38,848 nucleotides of DNA. Origin: Actinomadura roseirufa. GTDB taxonomy: Bacteria > Actinomycetota > Actinomycetes > Streptosporangiales > Streptosporangiaceae. Positions 31,023-36,662 of the stretch are shown in pieces. The notes below the pieces were generated by a model. That model was not told where the DNA came from. It searched no databases and saw nothing but the letters and a program-made list of their open reading frames with translations. Each line of letters opens with the position of its first letter. Position 1 is the first letter of the stretch. The stretch covers positions 1 to 38,848 of the forward strand of contig NZ_CAACVB010000051.1 of NCBI RefSeq assembly GCF_900659635.1, written 5' to 3'. The position numbers were made by a program, and so were the translations under genes.

Positions 31023-31834
31023 TCACCGGACGGGCCCGCGAGTGGCCCGCCCGTGCAGCAGGGTGTGGGTGAGGTCGTGGAGCCGGGTCGCCGCCCCCGG
31101 ATCGAACGAGGCGTGGCCGAGGCTGATCGGGTCGAAGCGCATGAAGGCGCTGAGCGGCGCGGCGGGCGGGTCGTCGACGCGGGCGGTGATGGGCTGGATG
31201 CCCTCCTCGACGGGGCGGCCGTGCCGTTTGAGCGCGGCGACGTGCGCGGCGGTCGCCGGGTCGTACTGGCGGCGAAGCCGGTCGCGACCGGACCGGGGTT
31301 GATCAGGACGTACCGGGTGCGCGCGGTGGCGTGGCGTTCGGCGAAGGCGACGCCGAGCAGGTCGTTGGCCCGTCCCGCCTGCATCTGCGCGGCGACCCCG
31401 TCATAGCCGCGCGCGAGCATGAGATCGTCCCAGTGGACGCGGCCCATCGGCACTCCGGGACCGGACACGTTGAGGATGACGCCGGGCTCGCTGAGACCGT
31501 GACTGAGCAGGAACCGGCTCAGGTACTCCAGCGCGAAGGTGCCCTCGAACCCCTCGCCGGTGACGAACCGGGCCGAGCGGAAGTAGCGGGCGCACAGCAC
31601 CAGGGCGTCCACGACCGGGTGCCGGGTGTTGATCTCTTTGAGAACCCGGACGTTCTCGCTGACCAGGCTCAGATCCGCCGCGATGAACTCCGCTCCGGGG
31701 AGGGCGGCGGCCTTGGCGGCGTCGCGGGCGACGACGACCACGGTGTCGCCCCGGCCGAGGTGGCGGCGGGCGAGCGCGCGGCCCATCCCGTCGGTGCCAC
31801 CGGTGATCACGATCGTCTTCGGAGTGTCGTTCAA
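31023..31834 (-). pseudogene. SDR-like NAD(P)-binding protein gene with a frameshift
   Basis: Reading starts at TTG 31832-31834, overlapping the stop of the DHA2 exporter (TTGA) with GGAAGG upstream. The first part is a good SDR (TIVITGGTDGMGRALARRHLG, IAADLSLVSENV, VLINPGPVATGF). After about base 31272 the sensible sequence moves to another frame (RQYDPATAAHVAALKRHG, then GHASFDPGAATRLHDLTHTLLHG), ending at TGA 31023-31025. One missing base between about 31265 and 31276 explains it. The original frame remains open but gives unlikely Arg/Pro/Ser-rich sequence. It may be a decaying gene or a base-calling error; the intact product would be about 270 residues. Confidence 0.8.
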
Positions 31835-33264
31835 CGGGTCGTCCTTCCGGACATGGTGGGCTGCTGGGGAGCGGCCGGGGCGGGCGGCAGGCCGGGCAGG
31901 AGCGGGACGGCGGCCGGGATCACCGCGAGCACACCGGCGGTGAGCCACAGGACGCCGTGGAAGCCGGTGACCGGAGCGTCGGCGGTCTGCAGGATGAGCG
32001 TGACCACGGCGACGCCGAGCGCCGCGCCGAGCTGGTTGAGCATGTAGAGCACCGAGCTGCCCTGGGCCACCATCGGGCCCGGCAGGCTGCGGTACAGCGA
32101 CCCCATCGTGGGGGCGCTGAAGAAGCCCATCCCCAGGCCGAGCGTGAGCGCGGCCGCGACCGGCCACGCCTCGGCGGTGCCGGTGCCGACGCGGGTGAAG
32201 GCCAGCGCGCTGACCAGGGCCAGCACCGCGCCGCCGGTGGCCAGGCCGCGCGGCCCGAGACGGTCCGACAGCCGCCCGGCGAACGGCATGGCGATCGCGC
32301 CGCCCAGGCCCGCCGGGGCCATCAGCAGCGCTGCGGCGAGCACGCCGTGCCCGCGAACCTGCTGGTAGTACAGCGGCAGCACGAACAGGGCGGCGAAGTT
32401 GGCCAGCCCGCCCAGCCCCATGATGGTCACGCTCGCGGTGAAGCCGCGACCGGCGAACAACCGCAGGTCGATCAGCGGCGGGACGTCCCGCGTCCGCCGC
32501 GCGTGCACGGCGTAGCCGACCAGCAGCAGGGCGCCCGCCGCCAGCGGAAGAAGCGCCTGCCAGGCGGTGAAGGCCGACTGCTCGGCCGCCTGCGACAGGG
32601 CCAGGACGAGGCCGGTGAACCCGGGGGCGAGCAGTGCCAGGCCGAGCACGTCCAGCCGGGGGCGCGCTCCGTCGGCCACGGGCTCGGCGGGCAGCACGCG
32701 CACGGCCAGCAGGAGGGCGACCAGCCCGACCGGCACGCTGAACAGGAACATCCAGCGCCACGACAGGCCGTCCAGGATGGCGCCCCCGGCGATCGGGCCG
32801 AGCACCGGGCCGAGCGACAGGACCACGCCCATCAGGCCCATCACGCGCCCGGCGCGAGCGGGCCCGGCCGCCCGCGCCAGCAGGATCAGCACCAGCGGAT
32901 CCAGCAGCCCCGCGCCCACGCCCTGCAGCGTGCGGAAGGCGATCAGGCTGCCGGCGTTCCACGCCAGGCTCGCGGCCAGGGAACCGGCGATGAACAGCGC
33001 CAGGCCCGCCAGCCACAGCCGCCGCCCGCCGAACCGGTCCACGGCCCAGGTGGTGAACGGGATCGTGGCGGTGACCGCCAGCAGGAATCCGGTGGAGGCC
33101 CAGCCGACCGTGCTGAGCGAGGCGTCGAGCTCGGTGGCCAGGGTGCCCGTCGCCACGGCGGCCATCGAGCTGTTCAGGATGCCGAGCAGGCCACCGAGCA
33201 GGACCACGCCGATCGTGACCAGCAGCCGGGCATCAAGGCGATCATCAGAAGGTGTTGGACTCAC
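31831..33264 (-). CDS. DHA2-family MFS drug exporter (EmrB/QacA type)
   Basis: 477 residues with about 14 hydrophobic segments. Diagnostic stretches are ILNSSMAAVATGTLATELDASLSTVGWASTGFLLA near the start, AVDRFGGRRLWLAG (motif A), FRTLQGVGAGLLDPLVLILLARAAG and VVLSLGPVLGPIAGGAILDGLSWRWMFLFSVPVG (motif C region). The start is GTG 33262-33264. The upstream gap holds a 17-bp palindrome shared with the divergent TetR gene, the classic arrangement for a TetR-repressed efflux pump. A short-chain dehydrogenase follows by overlap. Confidence 0.94.
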   Translation of the reverse strand: MSPTPSDDRLDARLLVTIGVVLLGGLLGILNSSMAAVATGTLATELDASLSTVGWASTGFLLAVTATIPFTTWAVDRFGGRRLWLAGLALFIAGSLAASLAWNAGSLIAFRTLQGVGAGLLDPLVLILLARAAGPARAGRVMGLMGVVLSLGPVLGPIAGGAILDGLSWRWMFLFSVPVGLVALLLAVRVLPAEPVADGARPRLDVLGLALLAPGFTGLVLALSQAAEQSAFTAWQALLPLAAGALLLVGYAVHARRTRDVPPLIDLRLFAGRGFTASVTIMGLGGLANFAALFVLPLYYQQVRGHGVLAAALLMAPAGLGGAIAMPFAGRLSDRLGPRGLATGGAVLALVSALAFTRVGTGTAEAWPVAAALTLGLGMGFFSAPTMGSLYRSLPGPMVAQGSSVLYMLNQLGAALGVAVVTLILQTADAPVTGFHGVLWLTAGVLAVIPAAVPLLPGLPPAPAAPQQPTMSGRTTR

Positions 33265-33326
33265 GGGTTCAAGTTAATGATCCTGAGAGTCAGGATGCAA
33301 CCCAGGAGACAGGTAGGTTGAACCCG
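33264..33326. promoter_or_regulatory. TetR-operator-like palindromes between exporter and regulator
   Basis: ATCCTGAGAGTCAGGAT (33280-33296) is a perfect 7-bp-arm palindrome with a three-base centre. An outer pair, CGGGTTCAA (33264-33272) and TTGAACCCG (33318-33326), is also perfectly inverted around the same centre, which is striking. Confidence 0.72.
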
Positions 33327-33330
33327 TGGG

Positions 33331-33336
33331 TACAAT
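33331..33336 (+). promoter_or_regulatory. Likely -10 box of a leaderless TetR transcript
   Basis: TACAAT ends six bases before the ATG at 33343, and no Shine-Dalgarno sequence lies between. In actinomycetes this spacing places the transcription start at or next to the ATG. The -35 region at the usual distance (about 33308-33313, GACAGG) is weak. Confidence 0.55.
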
Positions 33337-33342
33337 CGGGTC

Positions 33343-33984
33343 ATGGTGGCGACACGCGGGAGCGGCGACCGGCGGCAGGCGATCCTGGAGGGCGCGTTCG
33401 CCGTGTTCGCCCGCCGCGGCTACGACGGGGCGGGCGTCAAGGAGATCGCCGCCGAGGCGGGCGTGGCCAAACCCACCGTCTACAGCCACCTCAACGACAA
33501 GGCGACCCTGTTCCGGGAGGCGATGCGCGCCGCGGGGCAGGCCATCCTGGCCGAGCGGCTGGCGGCCCTCGAACCGCTCAAGGACCCCGGCGACGACCTC
33601 CGCGCCACCCTCCAGGAGGTCGGGCACAGGCTTCTGGTCCTGCACACCGATGACCGCGCGTGCGCGATGCGGCGCCTGCTCTACACGGAGATCACCCGGT
33701 TCCCCGACACCCTGGAGACCGCCACCGAGAGCGGGCCGCACCACCTCACCCAGGCGCTGGCCGACCGGCTCGCCCGCCTCGCCCTCGCCGGCCGCCTTCG
33801 CATCACCGACCCCGACATGGCAGCGGAACAGTTCCTAGCCCTGCTCACCGGACCACTGGAAGCCCGCACCCGAATGGGCACCCGCCCGATCGACGACACA
33901 GCACTACACGACCTGGCCCACGCCGCCGTCGACACCTTCCTCCAGACCTTCGGCGCCGGAGAAAGGCGACCGAGCCGTCCCTGA
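33343..33984 (+). CDS. TetR-family repressor of the DHA2 exporter
   Basis: 213 residues. The HTH is RRQAILEGAFAVFARRGYDG, then AGVKEIAAEAGVAKPTVYSHLNDKATLFREAM. The C-terminal domain matches the AefR/TetR_C type (RRLLYTEITRFPDTLE, then FLALLTGPLEARTRMG). ATG 33343 lies six bases after TACAAT and probably starts a leaderless mRNA. It is divergent from the exporter, with nested palindromes between, so it most likely represses both. Ligand unknown; a substrate of the pump is expected. Confidence 0.94.
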   Translation: MVATRGSGDRRQAILEGAFAVFARRGYDGAGVKEIAAEAGVAKPTVYSHLNDKATLFREAMRAAGQAILAERLAALEPLKDPGDDLRATLQEVGHRLLVLHTDDRACAMRRLLYTEITRFPDTLETATESGPHHLTQALADRLARLALAGRLRITDPDMAAEQFLALLTGPLEARTRMGTRPIDDTALHDLAHAAVDTFLQTFGAGERRPSRP

Positions 33985-34133
33985 ACGCCGGGGCCCCTGA
34001 AGCGGTCGTCTCAGCTGACGTAGAGCGTGCCTTCAACGACCGGACGAACGGCCGTCCTAAGCCGTCAGATAGCGGAACCTGATCGGGCCGGCGCGGCCGG
34101 CCGAGTCGGCGATGCCGGTCGACAACGAGCGGC

Positions 34134-34426
34134 ATGCCACAGATCACCGTCGAGTACTCCGCTGCGCTCACCGGCGCGTTCGACCGCCACGGGTTCGCGC
34201 CGGCGTTGCATCCCACGCGGCCGAGCTGATCGGTAGTGCTCTTCCAGATTTCAAAACCCGCTTCCGCTCGATCACCGAGGCGGTCATTGGCAATGGTGAG
34301 GTCACCGAGGCGATGGTCCATATAGACCTGGCGATCCTGCCTGGCCGTGACGCGGAGCTCAAGAACCGCATGGGCGATCTGAACACTCAGGTCACCGTGG
34401 AGGTCAGGGACATCGCCAGTTACCAC
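34134..34426 (+). pseudogene. 5-carboxymethyl-2-hydroxymuconate isomerase, broken
   Basis: ATG 34134 opens PQITVEYSAALTGAFDRHG, then FAPALHP; the Pro after Met is the catalytic proline expected of this tautomerase-fold isomerase. Near 34205-34215 a missing base stops the frame (TGA after TRPS), while the next frame carries on with AAELIGSALPDFKTRFRSI, then VIGNGEVTEAMVHIDLAILPGRDAELKNRMGDL. A further 10-15 residues seem missing before NTQVTVEVRDIASYH, where homology ends and Tn3 transposase sequence begins. The enzyme acts in homoprotocatechuate degradation. No other gene of that pathway is visible, so this is an isolated remnant. Confidence 0.75.
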
Positions 34427-34886
34427 GTCGTCAACGACCAGGCGATGGGCATCGGCGGTGTCGTGGTTCCGGGAGCCTGCGGCACCACCTACGGTCCGCT
34501 GAACCACATGTCACGCCACACCGTCCGCCTGGACCGCATCCGCGCGCATGGGCGGACATGCTGCGCGTCGCCGGCTCCCTCACCACGGGCCAGGTCCGCG
34601 CTTGCGACCTGATCCGGATGCTGTCGCGTGACGGCCGCCCCACCGGGCTGGGTGACGCGTTCGCCCACTACCCGCCACCGCCTGGCTCGCCGGATCGCCT
34701 TCGGCCGGCGCGGGCAGCTGCGTCGGCGCTACCGCGAGGGCGTTCCTCGGCCGCTACGCTTTCTCCCGCGCCGACCTCGAAACCTGCCCGTGTCCCTTCC
34801 ACACCCCCTCCACCGATGACGAGGTTGAGGAACATCTCTGCGAGATCACGCGTAGCCGTTTGCCGGTTCGATCGATAGTGGTTTGA
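34427..34886 (+). pseudogene. Tn3-family transposase remnant (tnpA)
   Basis: Fragments of a Tn3-type transposase appear in order but in different frames, with pieces missing: VVNDQAMGIGGVVVPG (34427 on), YGPLNHMSRHTVRLDRIRAH (to about 34548), WADMLRVAGSLTTGQVRA, then DLIRMLSRDGRPTGLGDAFAHY (from 34549), HRLARRIAFGRRGQLRRRYREG (from about 34677) and FLGRYAFSRADLE (34743 on), stopping at TGA 34884-34886. All lie within the catalytic C-terminal part of the roughly 1000-residue enzyme. Frame changes and internal deletions make it inactive. It is joined directly to the broken isomerase gene. Confidence 0.82.
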
Positions 34887-34889
34887 CCC

Positions 34890-34915
34890 GGGGTTATTGT
34901 CCGCTGCAACCTAAG
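34890..34915 (+). repeat. Tn3-like terminal inverted-repeat end
   Basis: The sequence begins GGGGTTATTG and ends CCTAAG, the outer GGGG and inner TAAG form of Tn3-family ends. It lies four bases after the transposase remnant, but its orientation would put an element body to the right, away from that remnant. The sequence CCTAAGCCG covering its inner end recurs at 34056-34064. It overlaps the stop of the DUF2716 gene. Confidence 0.45.
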
Positions 34916-36173
34916 CCGGGTGGGAGATCTGCGAACCGAAAGTCCAGGTCCCGCCGCCGAGTAGTCGGTCTAGGTCGTCCGTGACCTGTGCGAGGAGATC
35001 TTCTCCGTAGACGACAAGGGTTTGTTCCGTGTAGTGGTCGAATGTGCCCAGGCGGGCGTCCGCCGTGGTGAGGAACTGAAACTCATCGTCAGCGATGGCG
35101 CTTCCCGGCCAGGACGGCTGCCCGGGGCCGCCGACGCGGTGCGGGTCGAACTCCCATCCGTTGAGGTAGGGCCGGTACTGGTACACCCATTCGCCGCGTC
35201 GGACGCAGGCGCGCAGGCCGCGTTCGATGACGCTTTCGGCCGTCGCGATCACCGGGTCGTTTCGGCCGCCCAGCAGGCCGTAGAACCAGCGGCGCGAGTC
35301 GACTGGCGCGCGATAGCGTCCTCTGCCGCTGTCATAGTCGAAGCCGACGCGGGCCTTGCAGCGGCGCGCGATCCGCTCGCTCTCGCCGTTGTAGAGCGAG
35401 TGCCTTGCAGGCGGGGTCGCCGCAGGTTCGCCCGGCGGGGTCCAGTGGTGGGATCTGACGGTCGTGACATCACGAAATCCGGTGGCGAGCAGAACGTCAC
35501 GCACCTGCCCATCGGCGTCGGCGAGCAGGAACTGCTTGGGCTGCGGCCGTAACCGCCGCGACGGTAGTTGAGCCAGGAGATCGGGGCGGCCTGCGGTCAG
35601 CCCTCCGACGACGGCGTAGGCGGTGTCGGAGACGTTCTCCAGCCAGCAGGCTGCGACGACCGTTCCGCGGTCGGTCAGCATACGAACCTCGACGTCCCAG
35701 TACGGGTCGGAGCGCATTGCGTGCCAGGTCGCCAAGGGGAACCGATGCGGGCCGGTTCGGGCCGCAAGGTCGAGTGCCTGCTGCGCCTGCGGTTCATCCC
35801 ACCGGACGGTCTCCCACTCCGGCTCGGGGAAGTTGAGCTCGGCGATCTCACCGACCAAGACACTGCGCTCCCAACCTGCCGCAAAGCCGGCCGCGTCGAG
35901 CGCCATGCTCAGGTGCGACGCCGCCGCGTCGTGGTGGAACACACGCCACTCCACAGGTTCCGCACATGCGGCTGCGGATGCCTGCACCTGCCGGACAAGC
36001 CGCACGACCGAAGCCGAGTCCTCCACCTCCAGCGGGCGGTGGTCAACGACGCAGTGGGTACCGTAGTGCGTGAGGTTCAGCGGGCCGATCCGCTCTACGA
36101 CGGTGCCAATCCGCGGAGGCTTTCGAACGTGACCTCGCAGCGTGCCGTCGTGCTCCGCCAGGAGCTGCCTCAT
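34911..36173 (-). CDS. GNAT-like/DUF2716 two-domain protein
   Basis: 420 residues from ATG 36171-36173 (the start is uncertain; GTG 12 bases upstream is possible). Residues 1-240 resemble a degenerate GNAT acetyltransferase pair (VVDHRPLEVEDSASVVRLVRQVQ, GTVVAACWLENVSDTAYAVVGGL, DVLLATGFRDVTTVRSHHWTP). Residues about 260-410 match DUF2716: FDYDSGRGRYRAP, then WVYQYRPYLNGWEFDPHRVGGPGQPSWPGSAIADDEFQFL and FGTFDHYTEQTLVVYGEDLLAQV. The stop TAG lies in the Tn3-like end, so the true C-terminus may be altered. Base composition is slightly less GC-rich than the rest, fitting an accessory region. Confidence 0.78.
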   Translation of the reverse strand: MRQLLAEHDGTLRGHVRKPPRIGTVVERIGPLNLTHYGTHCVVDHRPLEVEDSASVVRLVRQVQASAAACAEPVEWRVFHHDAAASHLSMALDAAGFAAGWERSVLVGEIAELNFPEPEWETVRWDEPQAQQALDLAARTGPHRFPLATWHAMRSDPYWDVEVRMLTDRGTVVAACWLENVSDTAYAVVGGLTAGRPDLLAQLPSRRLRPQPKQFLLADADGQVRDVLLATGFRDVTTVRSHHWTPPGEPAATPPARHSLYNGESERIARRCKARVGFDYDSGRGRYRAPVDSRRWFYGLLGGRNDPVIATAESVIERGLRACVRRGEWVYQYRPYLNGWEFDPHRVGGPGQPSWPGSAIADDEFQFLTTADARLGTFDHYTEQTLVVYGEDLLAQVTDDLDRLLGGGTWTFGSQISHPA

Positions 36174-36317
36174 ATCCAGCGCCACGCCGGCATTCAAGCA
36201 GGGCGATAGCCCGAGACACGACCGCTCAATGCCTGGCTCACGACCCGACCCGCAGCGGACGCCCGGCCGACGGGCCCTCGGACAGCAGCCTCTTCGCCAT
36301 CCCATCCTCCGGGCCGC

Positions 36318-36339
36318 CCGGAAACCTCTACTTTTCCGG
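36318..36339. promoter_or_regulatory. Inverted repeat in the divergent gap before the ATPase gene
   Basis: CCGGAAA (36318-36324) and TTTCCGG (36333-36339) are perfect arms around eight bases. They lie in the 253-base gap between the DUF2716 gene (minus) and the small ORF/ATPase genes (plus). Either an operator or a hairpin in one of the leaders. Nothing else recognisable was seen in this gap. Confidence 0.4.
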
Positions 36340-36426
36340 ACAGGGTAGTGGCGGTGACCGGTTGCGGACTGGAAGCGGCCCGACCGTTCCGGGTCGATCG
36401 CCGGTGCTGATCTTGCCGTCGGGGTG

Positions 36427-36624
36427 ATGATGTCGGGTATGGCACGGGGTGTAGTGGCTTGGGCAGGGGCGGTGATCACTGCAGGCTCGGCGATCTGGCT
36501 GGTGGGGCATGTCGTGGTGGCCGGTCGGCGGGGCGGGCAGTCGGTGATGGGGTCGCAGATCACCGGGCCGGTGGACCAGGTCGATGGTGCCCGCGGAGAC
36601 GTTGAGTTGCGGGAGGAGCCGTAG
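36427..36624 (+). CDS. Small putative membrane peptide upstream of the ATPase gene
   Basis: 65 residues with one clear membrane segment (VVAWAGAVITAGSAIWLVGH) near the N-terminus, then GSQITGPVDQVDGARGDVEL and a stop. GGGGTG lies just before the ATG. The tail is similar to the start of the ATPase gene, which has GSVVFGSVTQIAGVRGDVRI in another frame 79 bases further on. It could be a separate small gene, or the former N-terminus of the ATPase cut off by a frameshift. I cannot decide. Confidence 0.45.
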   Translation: MMSGMARGVVAWAGAVITAGSAIWLVGHVVVAGRRGGQSVMGSQITGPVDQVDGARGDVELREEP

Positions 36625-36662
36625 CCGGGTGGCCCCGGCGGCGCTCCGAGCCTCAGCGGGGG

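Noticed and set aside
30521..33016. A long minus-strand frame of about 830 codons
   Set aside because: It is out of frame with the DHA2 exporter and the cupin gene. Only the middle (the SDR start to the frameshift) is real and is annotated as a broken gene.
34027..34236. Small plus-strand frame between TetR and the isomerase remnant
   Set aside because: No ribosome site or recognisable protein; it crosses the isomerase start in another frame.
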